Origin: Natronococcus sp. AD-5
Lineage (GTDB): Archaea; Halobacteriota; Halobacteria; Halobacteriales; Natrialbaceae
Direction: 5' to 3'
Assembly: GCF_030734285.1 (NCBI RefSeq)
Contig: NZ_CP132294.1
Span: 1,736,001-1,800,000, forward strand
Length of the DNA: 64,000 nt
Both the position numbers and the translations under genes were made by a program. Numbering within the stretch: the stretch's first letter is position 1; each line of letters opens with the position of its first letter. Below, piece by piece: positions 1 to 8,959 of the stretch. The notes beneath the pieces were generated by a model. It was not told where the DNA came from. It saw only the letters and a program-made list of their open reading frames with translations, and searched no databases.

Positions 1-777
1 CCACCCTCGGTCCTGAAGCTGCCGTAACTCGTCGAAATCCATCCGCCCCCCACCGCCGACGCGCCTGGGATCGACCGGGACCGCGCCGGGCCATCCCCGT
101 TCGTCTAACAGCTTCGCCGCGACGTCGAAGTGCGACCGGTGGCCGTCGTAAAACGCGAGGATCGCCTTTCCGTTGTCGACGGCCTCGGTTCGGCGGAGGT
201 CGTCGACCAGCAGTCGAGTCGGTCCGTCCTCGGGTCCGGCAGCGACGACGTTCACCCGGGTGACGTTCGAGAGGTCCGGCTCGCCCTCCGGCTTTTGTTC
301 GTAGCCGCAGTCGAGACGGAACCAGCCGTCGTGGTCGTTCGGCACCGATCGGACGGTGGTGAGCCGTTCGTCCCGACTCGGGGCGAGGAATTCGACGACG
401 ATCCGACTCGCGGATTCCGGCTTGACCGCCAGCGAGACGTTCCACGCCTCGAGATCGAGGCCGTCGGAGAAGGATAACCCCGCCCCGGCCGTTCCCTCGT
501 CGCTCTCGATGACCGCCGCCTGCGAGCCGGCCCGCACCTCGTCCGGCGCGGGTTCGATCCGCCCGGTGTGTTCCCTCCACTGTTCGAGGTCCTCGAAATC
601 GGAAATGACTTCGCCGGCCTCGATAGCGGGCCACGTTCGGTGGTTTCCGCCCCCGTCCGACTCCTTCGCTTTGCTCTCGGAAAATTCGTCGGGAAGCGTC
701 TCGAGACAACCGGCGACAGTAGTAGAGGCTACGCCGAGGGTAGCCAGCGCGCATCGTCTGGAGATCTCTCGGTCCAT
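1..777 (-). CDS. Polysaccharide deacetylase-like Tat lipoprotein, partial (3' end outside window)
   Basis: The reading frame opens at ATG 775-777 and runs off the left edge without a stop (259 codons seen). Residues 1-24 look like a haloarchaeal Tat lipoprotein signal: Arg-Arg at 7-8, a short hydrophobic stretch and a lipobox ending in Cys24, so the protein should be exported folded and lipid-anchored. Residues about 50-195 look like a beta-sandwich carbohydrate-binding-type module. Near residue 205 the segment ILAFYDGHRSHFDVAAKLL resembles the start of a NodB-homology fold, where family members usually have an F-D-D-G motif. Here only one Asp is followed by Gly, so activity is uncertain. AATAAA (minus strand, complement of 805-810) may be its Box A. 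The C-terminal catalytic half is not visible. Confidence 0.6.
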   Translation of the reverse strand, partial: MDREISRRCALATLGVASTTVAGCLETLPDEFSESKAKESDGGGNHRTWPAIEAGEVISDFEDLEQWREHTGRIEPAPDEVRAGSQAAVIESDEGTAGAGLSFSDGLDLEAWNVSLAVKPESASRIVVEFLAPSRDERLTTVRSVPNDHDGWFRLDCGYEQKPEGEPDLSNVTRVNVVAAGPEDGPTRLLVDDLRRTEAVDNGKAILAFYDGHRSHFDVAAKLLDERGWPGAVPVDPRRVGGGGRMDFDELRQLQDRGW

Positions 778-1101
778 ACTATTCGACTGTCCAGACTCGA
801 GTCATTTATTGATGAACCCCTTAAGCGAGATTAGACGCGCTGAGTCGCCGACGATTCGGTTCGGCTCGCCGCAAGAGTACGTTATCGATCCCGTAACCGC
901 GTCCCCGAGGTCGGGGCCCGAATCGGTGCAGCGGTACTCGATCGGTCCCGCTCCGCGACTCGTCGTCCGTTCTCGATTCGGTACGCGTTTATCGGGCGGG
1001 AAACGGTGAGCGATCCGTCGGATCGACGAGATTTCGGAGGCGACCGAAACCGCGCGCCGCGGCGGAGCGATGGCCGCCGGAGCGACGTCGCGGCGCGCCG
1101 G

Positions 1102-1905
1102 TCAGGACAGTTGCTTCGAGACCCACTCCAAGTTCGTCGCGAGCGTCGCGAGCGCGATCGCCAGCAGCGAGATGAGGATCAGGAACGTCGAGACGACGCT
1201 CACCATCGGATCCAGCGACTGTCGCAGTTCGCTCCAGGCCAGCACCGGGATCGTCCGGGTGCCGTGACTCGAGAGGAACAGCGCCATCACGAACTCCTGG
1301 AGGCTGACGATGAACGCGAGCAGCGCGCCGACGAAGATCCCGTGTTTCACGTTCGGCAGGACGACGTGGGCGAACGACGAGATCGGTCCGGCGCCCAAGT
1401 CGCGGGCGGCGTCGAACTGCTGCCAGTCGAACCGGCTGAACACCGACCGCATGACGAAGTAGACGAGCGGGGTCGCCCACAGCGTGTGCGCGAGGATGAC
1501 GCTCGTGTAGGTCGCGCGGAGGCCGATCTCGTTGAAGTAAACCAGCAGCGTGATCCCGAGGATGACCGGCGGGATCAGCAGCGGCAGGAGCACGAGCGGC
1601 GCGAGCGCGCTGCCGAGGCGGCCGTCGTCGAGTTCCTGGCCGAACGCGGCCGTGACGCCGAGGGTCGTCGCGAGCGCCGTCGTGCCGAGGCCGACGAGGA
1701 TGCTGTTGTCGAACGCCTGCAGCCAGAGGCCGCTCGCGAAGAACTCGCGGTACCAGACCAACGAGTAGCTCTCGGGCGGGAACGCGAGCTGGCCGGACGC
1801 CGAGAACGACGTCACGACGACGACGACCAGCGGCAGGAGCATGAACGCCAGGATCGACAGGTACCCCGCCCGGAACGCGACGTTCTCTGCGGTTTCTCTA
1901 CGCAT
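1102..1905 (-). CDS. ABC transporter permease, PotC-like
   Basis: Inner-membrane permease of a spermidine/putrescine-type ABC importer (BPD_transp_1 fold), 267 residues with about six hydrophobic helices. The cytoplasmic EAA-type loop is visible as AARDLGAGPISSFAHVVLPN. It pairs with the upstream permease to form the channel that docks on the ATPase. The ATG at 1903-1905 is preferred over an upstream GTG because a strong Shine-Dalgarno sequence, GGAGGTGA (complement of 1914-1921), lies eight bases before it. The gene overlaps the stop of the preceding permease gene by 8 nt, so translation is probably coupled. It is the last gene of a four-gene operon. The substrate cannot be told from sequence; polyamine-like solutes are the family default. 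Confidence 0.9.
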   Translation of the reverse strand: MRRETAENVAFRAGYLSILAFMLLPLVVVVVTSFSASGQLAFPPESYSLVWYREFFASGLWLQAFDNSILVGLGTTALATTLGVTAAFGQELDDGRLGSALAPLVLLPLLIPPVILGITLLVYFNEIGLRATYTSVILAHTLWATPLVYFVMRSVFSRFDWQQFDAARDLGAGPISSFAHVVLPNVKHGIFVGALLAFIVSLQEFVMALFLSSHGTRTIPVLAWSELRQSLDPMVSVVSTFLILISLLAIALATLATNLEWVSKQLS

Positions 1906-2821
1906 ACTCGAACTCACCTCCGAAGCGGTCGAGCGTGGTGAAGAGGAGAACCACGCTGGCGAGCATCGCCAGGATCATCACGACCGACAGCGCGGTCGCG
2001 GTCGGCCAGCGGAAGCCCGTCAGCATCTGCTGTTCGACCTGGATCGCGAACGTCTGATCTCCGCCGCCGCCGAGCAGCGCCGGGGCGGCGTAGGCGCCGA
2101 CGCTCCAGGCGAACGAGACCACGGCGCCGACGATGACGCCGGGCATCGCCTGCGGGACCACGACCTCGAGGAACGAGCGCGGACGGCTCGCCCCGAGGTC
2201 GCGCGCGGCCTCGACGATCCCCCAGTCCATCGTCGCCAGGACGCTGTAGATCGCGAGCACGGCGTAGGGCAGGACGATGTAGACCTGCCCGACGACGACG
2301 CCGGCGGTCCCGGGGACGATCTGGATCGGCGAAGAGATGAGATTAAGCGACGTCAACACGTCGTTGAGCGTCCCGCTGGGCGCGAGCAGCGGCACGAACG
2401 CGTAGGTCTTGATGACCAGCGTCGTCAGGAGGGGGAGGACGACCGAGAACAGCAGCGCCGACTCGAGCAGTCCCTCGGCGCGCCAGATCGCGTACGCGTA
2501 CAGCAGCCCGATCGCGACGGTGATGGCCGTCACGGCGAATCCCATCCCGAACGAGTAGACGACGATGCTCCTGAACAGCTCGCTCGTGAACACCCCGGCG
2601 TAGGCGTCGAGCGACCAGGTTCCTTCCGCGAAGGCCGAGGCCGAGGCACCCTCCGCGAAACTGATGCGCAGGAGGATGAGAAACGGCGCGAGGAAGATCA
2701 GCAGCTCGAACGCTACGAGCGGCAGCATGAGGAGGAACGCTCGCTTCGATCGAGAGCGCTCCCGAACCGACCCCCAGACGCGCTCGAGCCCGCCGGGGAG
2801 CGATTGTGTCGTGCCGGACAT
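1898..2821 (-). CDS. ABC transporter permease, PotB-like
   Basis: First permease of the polyamine-type ABC importer, 307 residues. A basic N-terminal tail is followed by a hydrophobic helix near residue 35 and five more membrane segments. The EAA loop reads [20 protein letters not shown], the usual contact with the ATPase. It starts two bases after the stop of the ATPase gene and its end overlaps the next permease, which is typical for a single polycistronic mRNA. Length and motif order match PotB/PotH proteins. Confidence 0.9.
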   Translation of the reverse strand: MSGTTQSLPGGLERVWGSVRERSRSKRAFLLMLPLVAFELLIFLAPFLILLRISFAEGASASAFAEGTWSLDAYAGVFTSELFRSIVVYSFGMGFAVTAITVAIGLLYAYAIWRAEGLLESALLFSVVLPLLTTLVIKTYAFVPLLAPSGTLNDVLTSLNLISSPIQIVPGTAGVVVGQVYIVLPYAVLAIYSVLATMDWGIVEAARDLGASRPRSFLEVVVPQAMPGVIVGAVVSFAWSVGAYAAPALLGGGGDQTFAIQVEQQMLTGFRWPTATALSVVMILAMLASVVLLFTTLDRFGGEFEYA

Positions 2822-2823
2822 GG

Positions 2824-3969
2824 TTACAGTTCGACCCGCGAGCCGTCCTCGCGGAACGCGAGCACGTCGCCCCCGTTCCAGCCGATACGGATGTCGTCGC
2901 CGGCCTCGAACGCGCCCGCATCCGCGGTGGTGCGCTCGACGAACACGGACGTGCCGTCGATCGACACCGAGTAGCGGACCGTCGATCCGCGGTAGATCAC
3001 GTTCTCGACCGTTCCGACGACGGAGTTCGCCGTACTCCCGTCGGCCAGCGCCGGCTTCGGTTGGCGCCCGTCGCCGGTCGACTCGTTCCCGTCACCCGCC
3101 TCGATGGAGAGGATCTCCGGACGAAGCGACAGGGTGAGCGACGCGCCCGTCTCGAGTTCGCTCGCGGTCGTCGACGGGAGCACGATCTCGCGACCCAGTT
3201 CGGTGTCGACGTGGATCGCGTCGGCGCTCGTTCGCTCGACCTCACCTGCGACGAAGTTCGTGTCGCCGAGGAACCCTTCGATGAACCGGTTCTTCGGCGA
3301 CTCGTACACCTCGTGGGGATCGCCGATCTGGATCAGTTCGCCGTCGTGCATGATGCCGATCCGGTCGGCGAGCGTGAACGCCTCGTCCTGATCGTGGGTC
3401 ACGTGAACGAACGTCTTCTCGAACTCGTCGTGGATCTCCCGGATCTCGATCTGCATGTCCTCCCGGAGGCGCTTGTCGAGGTTCGACAGCGGCTCGTCGA
3501 GCAACAGCACCTCGGGGTTGACCGCGAGCGAGCGGGCGAGCGCGACGCGTTGCTTCTGGCCGCCGCTCAGGGTGGCCGGGTCCTCGTCGGCGTGATCGAT
3601 CATCTCGACGCGCTCGAGCATCTCGCGGGCGTGCTCGCGTCGCTTCTCCGTCGGAACGTCGTCCATCTTCAGTCCGAACGCGACGTTCTCGAGCACCGTC
3701 TTGTGGGGGAACAGCGCCCAGTCCTGGAACACCGTCGAGGTGGCGCGCTCGTAGGCCGGGCGGTCGGTCACGTCCTCGTCGCCGACGCGGATCGCGCCGC
3801 CGGACGGCGTCTCGAGTCCGGCGATCATCCGGAGCGTCGTCGATTTACCGCTGCCGCTCGGACCGAGCAGGCACAGCAGTTCGCCGTCCTCGATCGTCGC
3901 CGAGACCTCCTCGACGGCGAGCGTCTCGTCGTACCGCTTCTCGAGGCCTGAAAGTTCGATCTCTGACAT
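2824..3969 (-). CDS. ABC transporter ATP-binding protein, PotA-like
   Basis: ATPase of the importer, 381 residues. Walker A (GPSGSGKST) lies near residue 36, the signature LSGGQKQRVALARSL near 137, Walker B LLLDEPLSNLD near 155, and the switch His in HVTHDQDEA near 192. After residue about 235 a TOBE-type C-terminal domain follows, as in PotA/MalK-class ATPases that are fine-tuned by regulatory signals. It sits between the binding-protein gene and the two permease genes. All catalytic motifs are intact. Confidence 0.93.
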   Translation of the reverse strand: MSEIELSGLEKRYDETLAVEEVSATIEDGELLCLLGPSGSGKSTTLRMIAGLETPSGGAIRVGDEDVTDRPAYERATSTVFQDWALFPHKTVLENVAFGLKMDDVPTEKRREHAREMLERVEMIDHADEDPATLSGGQKQRVALARSLAVNPEVLLLDEPLSNLDKRLREDMQIEIREIHDEFEKTFVHVTHDQDEAFTLADRIGIMHDGELIQIGDPHEVYESPKNRFIEGFLGDTNFVAGEVERTSADAIHVDTELGREIVLPSTTASELETGASLTLSLRPEILSIEAGDGNESTGDGRQPKPALADGSTANSVVGTVENVIYRGSTVRYSVSIDGTSVFVERTTADAGAFEAGDDIRIGWNGGDVLAFREDGSRVEL

Positions 3970-3978
3970 TAGTCTGAA

Positions 3979-5145
3979 TTACGCGGTCTCGATGTCGGTG
4001 AACTCGTTGGAGAACTCGTCGTAGTATTCCATGAGGTACTCCCAGTCGGGGAAGACGATGTCCTCGACTTCCTCGCCGCTTCCCGGGAGTTCCTCGCCCA
4101 GGTCGCCCGCGTACTCCGTGTTCTCGTTCGAGAACATCACGGGTAGCTCCTCGGACCACTCGCTCTGGACCTCGGCGTCCATGAGGAAGTTGAGGAACTC
4201 CTCGGCCGTCTCCCGCTTATCGGTCCCGTCGACGACGCACCAGTGGTTCATGTAGCCGGTGTTCACGTCCGGCGTCGTGTGGGAGAGCTCCTCGAGGTCG
4301 TCGATGTCGAACTCGGTCTGGTCGAAGTACCACTGCGCGACGTCGATGACGCCGTTGTCGAAGTCCTGCCAGATGTCCTCGCCGGAGCTAGCCCAGCTGG
4401 TGACGTTCCACTCCCGAAGCTTGTCGAAGACCTCGTCGTGGAGGGCGTCGTCGTAGAGTTCGCCGGCGCCGTCGCGCTCGTCGAGTTCGATCGCGGCGGC
4501 GTGGAGCGGGTACCACCAGAAGCCGGTGTCGACGCCGATGCCGGCGCTCCCCTCGACCGCGTCCGCCGAGAAGTCGCCCCACGAATCCGGTTCGGCGTCG
4601 AGGTCGTCGCGGTAGACGAGCGTACACGGGGCGCCGTCGGCGGGGACGCCGTACTCCGCGGTGCGAAACTCCTCCTCGTCGACGTAGAAGTCGATCGCTT
4701 CCTCGAGGTTGGGGACGTTCTCCTCGCGCAGCGGCAGGAAGAGGTCCTCGTCTCGACCCATGTGATACATCTGGCCCTCGGTGACGGTCACGTCGTAGGG
4801 CGGGTCGTCGTCCGGCGCCTGTCGGATGTTGGCGAGGATCTCGTCCCAGCCGCGGTGAGTCTGGACGGTGACGTCGAACTCCTCTTCGAACATCGGGACG
4901 ACGGAGTTCTCGAACCGCTCGCCGTAGTTGCCGCTCCAGACGCTGACGTGAAGCGTCTCGCCGCTACCGGCGGCGGTGTCGCTCCCGAAGATCTTCGCAC
5001 AGCCGGCGATCGCGGTCGTCGATCCGACCGCTGTAGCGGCCAGCATCTTACGACGTGAAACAGAATTAGTGGAGGGGGTGGTTGTCGAATCGTTCGTCGA
5101 CTCGGCTTCGATGGTCTCTGCATCCCGTGTAGGGCCTGCAGCCAT
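3979..5145 (-). CDS. Extracellular solute-binding Tat lipoprotein, PotD-like
   Basis: Substrate-binding component of the importer. From the chosen start it has 388 residues: an unusually long, polar, Ser/Thr-rich n-region, twin Arg at 31-32 (SRRKML), a hydrophobic core and a lipobox Cys at about 49, so it should be a Tat-exported lipid-anchored protein. The rest resembles the SBP_bac_8 family (PotD and related). A longer version begins at 5175, but a Box A-like TTTTATG (complement of 5173-5179) lies right there, 28-34 nt before the ATG at 5145, so a leaderless start at 5145 fits better. It is the first gene of the operon binding protein, ATPase, permease, permease. Confidence 0.9.
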   Translation of the reverse strand: MAAGPTRDAETIEAESTNDSTTTPSTNSVSRRKMLAATAVGSTTAIAGCAKIFGSDTAAGSGETLHVSVWSGNYGERFENSVVPMFEEEFDVTVQTHRGWDEILANIRQAPDDDPPYDVTVTEGQMYHMGRDEDLFLPLREENVPNLEEAIDFYVDEEEFRTAEYGVPADGAPCTLVYRDDLDAEPDSWGDFSADAVEGSAGIGVDTGFWWYPLHAAAIELDERDGAGELYDDALHDEVFDKLREWNVTSWASSGEDIWQDFDNGVIDVAQWYFDQTEFDIDDLEELSHTTPDVNTGYMNHWCVVDGTDKRETAEEFLNFLMDAEVQSEWSEELPVMFSNENTEYAGDLGEELPGSGEEVEDIVFPDWEYLMEYYDEFSNEFTDIETA

Positions 5146-5172
5146 TGGTACCACGCTTTTCCCGGTTGGCGA

Positions 5173-5179
5173 CATAAAA
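5173..5179 (-). promoter_or_regulatory. Box A for the ABC transporter operon
   Basis: TTTTATG on the minus strand, 28-34 nt before ATG 5145, is the spacing expected for an archaeal TATA element with a leaderless or nearly leaderless transcript. It argues against the in-frame start at 5175. Confidence 0.45.
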
Positions 5180-5375
5180 CCGTTGTGGAGTCGGGAGCGC
5201 GTCTCAGCGAGGACGAATTCTGCGGTTTGCGGGATAGTCCGCTGACAGACATTTCAGAACGGGAGAATTACCCGCTCGGATGCATTCCGACGATTTGGAA
5301 CCGGCTCAAGCGTCGCCTGTGACGGCACCCGAAACTCTCGAACGGAGTTCGAACCGGGATGCGCTCGGGTGCCGC

Positions 5376-5582
5376 TCAGTCGCCGTCGTCGCCCGCCTCG
5401 TCGTCTCGTTCCCAGGCGCGGATCCGGTAGGCGAGGTACCCCGGTACCGTGAGGAGGTAGAGGGCGACGATCGCCGTCGTCGCCGGAGATCGACCGACGA
5501 CGGCGACTACCGCGAGTAACGCGACGCCGAGCCGAAGCAGTACCTCGAACGGCGCCTCGAAGAGCGGCTCGAGGTCGACCAC
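5376..5582 (-). CDS. Small two-helix membrane protein downstream of trkH
   Basis: A 68-residue protein with a GTG start directly abutting the TGA of trkH (no spacing), so translation is probably coupled. Two hydrophobic segments (about residues 14-30 and 33-50) are followed by a charged, very acidic tail. I recognise no family. Its position suggests a small accessory of the K+ transporter, but that rests on context only. Confidence 0.6.
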   Translation of the reverse strand: MVDLEPLFEAPFEVLLRLGVALLAVVAVVGRSPATTAIVALYLLTVPGYLAYRIRAWERDDEAGDDGD

Positions 5583-7096
5583 TCAGATCACCTCGAGTTC
5601 GTCCAGCAGTAGCTTCGCCGAGACGACCGCGGGGATGATCTCGAGACGACCAATCCACATCGCCAGCACGAGCGTTACCTTGAGCGACGAGGGGACGGTC
5701 GCGTCGACGATCCCGGCACTCAGGCCGACGTTCCCCTGTACGCTCGCGACCTCGAAGAGCACGTCTGCGGTCGTGTAATCGGCGGGGAGCACGAGCAGCG
5801 CGACGAAACTCGCCAGAAGGAGCAGGGCGAACCAGAGCACGGCGATGATCGCCGCGGTGTCGAACGCCGCCGAGGCGCGACCGGCCGTGTCGGCCGACGA
5901 CTCGCTCGCTTCGTAGACGTCCATACCGTGTTCCGGCGCGTCTAGGAGGATCCGGCGCACGCGTACGATTTTTATTCCGCCGGCGGTCGACCCCGCGGCA
6001 CCGCCGACGAGCATCGAGGTGGTGACGGCGAGCAGGCTCGGAGCGGCCCACGTGTCGCCGAGGTTCGTTTCGCTCTGCAAGCCGGCGGTAGTGAGTCCCG
6101 AAACGAGCTGGAAGACGCCGTAGCGGACCGAGTCGGCGGTCCTCGAATACGAACCGACGGCCGCGAGCGAGGCGACAACCGCGACCGCGCCGACCGCGAG
6201 CGCTCCGAACATCCACAGCGTCTGTTTGTCCCCCCCCTGATCTTATCGAGATCGCCGCGAAAGAGGAAAAACAACAGACTGAACGAGGTCGCACCGACGA
6301 TCATCACCGGGAGCAGGGCGAGTTCGATCACCGGATCGTCGTAGCTCTCGATACTCGAGGCGGTGATCGTGAATCCGCCGGTGGTCACGCCCGTCATCGC
6401 GTGATTGAGCGCCGCCCACGGCCCCATCCCGACGAGCCAGAGCCAGAGCGCGCTCACGACGGTCAGCAGGGCGAGCAGCCACCACAGCGCCGCCGCCGTC
6501 CCTCGCGTCGTCGACCGAATCGATTCCGTCGGGGCCATATTGCCGTGGATCGCCGAGAACGAGTCGCTCTCCTCGCTGCTGGCGAACGCCGCCGCCAGGA
6601 CGATGACGCCGATCCCGCCGGTCCACTGGAGCAGCGACCGCCACCACTGCAGGCTCCGCGGCAGTTCGTCCGGGTTCGACGCCATGCTGAACCCCGTCCC
6701 GGTGACGCCGCTCATCCCCTCGAAGGCGGCGTCGAGGGGGGTGAGGAACGTCTCGAGCGAGCCCGTCATCTCGGGGACCGCGACGACCGGCGGGGCGAGT
6801 CGAACCGTCCAGGCGAGCGCCGCCAGCGGAAGCGCGCTGAGCAGTCCGGCGACGAACCAGCCGATCGAGACGGTGATGACGCCCGACGACAGCGCGTCGG
6901 GGTCCTCGGGCGTCGTAAACAGTCGCTCGAAGCCGAGCCCCAGCCCGAACGCCGCCGCGGCGGTGATCGCGAACGCGGGGACCGCGTAGAACTCACCCCA
7001 CGCCAGCGCGACGCCTATCGAGAGCGCCGGCAAGGCGGCGTACACCTTGACGAGCGTTCCGAAATCGTAGAGCGCGCGACGTAACGTCCCATCCAT
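5583..7096 (-). pseudogene. trkH: TrkH-family K+ transporter, frame interrupted in a G8 tract
   Basis: Together the two pieces encode a TrkH-type potassium-translocating subunit of about 504 residues, the normal family length. The first part (ATG 7096 to about 6238) carries several membrane helices and P-loop segments such as GMSGVTGTGFS and TGVTTGGFT. The second (about 6229 to the TGA at 5583) carries SGLTTAGLQ and GGAAGSTAGGIK. The frame changes at a run of eight G on the coding strand (C at 6230-6237). Nine or six G would restore one continuous frame, giving ...RGDLDKI-RGG-DKQTLWMFG.... As written, the protein from the first start ends at 5972 with a nonsense tail after the change. This may be a real mutation, a phase-variable tract or a sequencing error. 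Confidence 0.85.
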
Positions 7097-7233
7097 TGGA
7101 CAACACGCTCGCTGGTGCCGATTGCAGGCGTGATACGGATATCTCGAGAAAAAACGTTAGACTGGAAGTGGCAGGCTAGCCCCGCGTCGCGAGGACGGTA
7201 ACCGAGTCCGAAACGGCGCACGCGGCCTCGTCC

Positions 7234-7485
7234 CTACTCGAGGAACGCCTCCTCGAACCGGGAAACGCCTCGATCGGTTCCGGCGACGAGGAGCTCGTCG
7301 TTCTCGAGCCGAGACTCGGCGGCGACGTCGCCGTTTCGCTGGACGCCGTCGAGCGCCCCAGGGAGTCGGCACGGTGACCGCGGTCCGGACAGTGGCTGAC
7401 GAACGGCGGGAACGTGATGAAGACGGAGGCGATACCCGTACACTGGACGACGAACGGCGGGGCCCACGACGAGTCGCTCGTTCAC
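7234..7485 (-). pseudogene. Possible remnant of a TrkA_C-like regulatory domain
   Basis: The last 40 or so codons of this open frame read like the end of a TrkA_C (RCK_C) domain: a G-D-V-A-A-E-S-R-L step, the strand DELLVAGTD and a closing RFEEAFLE helix. Upstream the frame loses protein-like composition, and a neighbouring frame instead shows a hydrophobic stretch (FVVQCTGIASVFITFPPFV), as expected after frameshifts. No plausible intact start is visible between here and the end of nth at 7543. It lies just upstream of trkH on the same strand, consistent with a decayed K+-transport regulator. Alternative: an unrelated short gene. Confidence 0.35.
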
Positions 7486-7542
7486 GTCGTGCGTCGTCTG
7501 TGTCCCACCCGCGAACGAAACCCGAAGACGCGCCCGGGCCGG

Positions 7543-8358
7543 TTACGGCGCGTCGGCCGGATCGACGACCTCGCTCGTCTCCGGATAGACGCCGACCTGA
7601 TCGCAGACGTCGGTCATCGGGCATGCCTCCGGTCCGTCCAGACAGGCCGGCTTGCGCGCCGAGCAGTACTCGCGGCCGAACTGGATCGTCGCCGTGTGTC
7701 CGAACCCGCACTTCGCGGCGGGGACGTCGCGCTCGAGGACGGCCCGAACCTCCTCGTGATCGGCGTTCGGCGGCGCGATACCCAATCGCCGATAGATCCG
7801 GTGGACGTGCGTGTCGACGGGGAAGACGCCGCCGCGGCCGCCCGCGAACAGCAGGACGCAGTCGGCCGTCTTCGGTCCGACGCCGCGGACCTCGAGTAAC
7901 GCCTCGCGAACGGCGGCGGGATCCTCGTCTTTGACGAACGCGTCGAAGCCGGCGGCGGAGCCGAACGCCTCGAGCACCCACTCGGCGGCCCCGATCAGCA
8001 TCTCGGACTTCTGGTTGTACAGGCCCGCAGAACTGATCGTCTCGGCCAGCGTCGCCCGCTCGGCGTCGGCGAGCGCCGCCGCGAGGTCCGCGTCGGGCTC
8101 GTTGTACCGTTCCAGTAGCGCGTCGTGGGCGGGCTGGCTCGCCTTGTCGCTCGTGTTCTGGCTCAGGATCGTCCGGACGAGACAGGTGAAGGCGTCCTGG
8201 CCGCCGTAGCTCTTCTCCCAGTACAGTTCGCCGAGTCGGTCGACGACGCGCTCGGCGCGGGTGTCCGCGGTCGCCGGATCGAACTCGGCGGCGGCGCCGC
8301 CGCCGCCTACGCCGCCGCTGATGTTGACCGCTGGCTCCGGATCCGGATCCTCGCTCAT
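7543..8358 (-). CDS. nth: Endonuclease III, DNA glycosylase/AP lyase
   Basis: Base-excision repair enzyme that removes oxidised pyrimidines and nicks AP sites. The HhH-GPD core is complete: helix-hairpin-helix VRGVGPKTADCVLLFAGG with the catalytic Lys, then VDTHVHRIYRRLG with the catalytic Asp. An Fe-S Cys cluster follows near the end, spaced C-x6-C-x6-C-x5-C, where the E. coli enzyme has C-x6-C-x2-C-x5-C. The ATG at 8356-8358 is chosen because the preceding in-frame codons do not resemble the family; it gives 271 residues with a short acidic Gly-rich N-terminal extension. The C-terminal tail beyond the cluster is short and acidic. Confidence 0.93.
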   Translation of the reverse strand: MSEDPDPEPAVNISGGVGGGGAAAEFDPATADTRAERVVDRLGELYWEKSYGGQDAFTCLVRTILSQNTSDKASQPAHDALLERYNEPDADLAAALADAERATLAETISSAGLYNQKSEMLIGAAEWVLEAFGSAAGFDAFVKDEDPAAVREALLEVRGVGPKTADCVLLFAGGRGGVFPVDTHVHRIYRRLGIAPPNADHEEVRAVLERDVPAAKCGFGHTATIQFGREYCSARKPACLDGPEACPMTDVCDQVGVYPETSEVVDPADAP

Positions 8359-8444
8359 ACCCGTACCGTAGACCTCCGCGAGCAAAACCGCGGTGGAATC
8401 GATCGGCGCGATCGGCGACTCGAGTCGCGACCGGAACCGAGGGC

Positions 8445-8864
8445 TCACTCGACGGTGATCGTCACCGTCGCCTCGGCGCCGTCGGCCAGCGCGTCGACGA
8501 GGTCGCGGTCGAGCCCCTCGGCGGCGAACTCGGCGCCGACCACGACCGTGCGATCGTCCACGTAGTCGCTGGTCCGCCCGACCGCGCTGCGCTCGTTCGT
8601 GAACTCGAGGTCGGGGTCGCCCCGCCCTTCGACCGACTCGCGGTGGCCGTCGGCCTCGACGGTGACCGTGATCGTCGCGTCCTCGTCCCGACAGGCCTCG
8701 GCGAACGCGGGATCGAAGTCGGCGGGCGCGCGGTCGGCCTCGATCGCGAGAATGCAGTCGCCGGCGGGGGTGAGGTAGTCGTCGGTCGTCACCTCGAACG
8801 TACTCGCGTGTTCGGCGCTGACGTGCTCGTGGCCGCGGGCGCGGATGACTTCCTCGAGTGGCAT
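8445..8864 (-). CDS. DUF371 family protein
   Basis: A 139-residue protein of the archaeal DUF371 family; no biochemical role is established. The family opening is clear (EEVIRARGHEHVSAEHASTFEVT), followed by DYLTPAGDCILAIEAD and alternating beta strands. Start ATG 8862-8864 (MPLEEVIRARG) matches the family; an in-frame start nine codons upstream adds only Arg-rich sequence. It is a single gene, in the same direction as nth and separated from it by 86 nt. Confidence 0.85.
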   Translation of the reverse strand: MPLEEVIRARGHEHVSAEHASTFEVTTDDYLTPAGDCILAIEADRAPADFDPAFAEACRDEDATITVTVEADGHRESVEGRGDPDLEFTNERSAVGRTSDYVDDRTVVVGAEFAAEGLDRDLVDALADGAEATVTITVE

Positions 8865-8959
8865 ACGCGGAGTACGATCTCTCGTGCGCAAAACGGGATC
8901 GACTTTGGATCCGCGTCGTCGATTCGCTCTTCGGGCGGATTGTGGGCGCCGGCTGCCCG

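Noticed and set aside
1006-2974. Long plus-strand open frames opposite the ABC transporter genes
   Set aside because: They are Arg/Glu-repeat rich with the low-complexity look of antisense frames in GC-rich DNA, while the minus-strand frames carry full permease and ATPase motifs.
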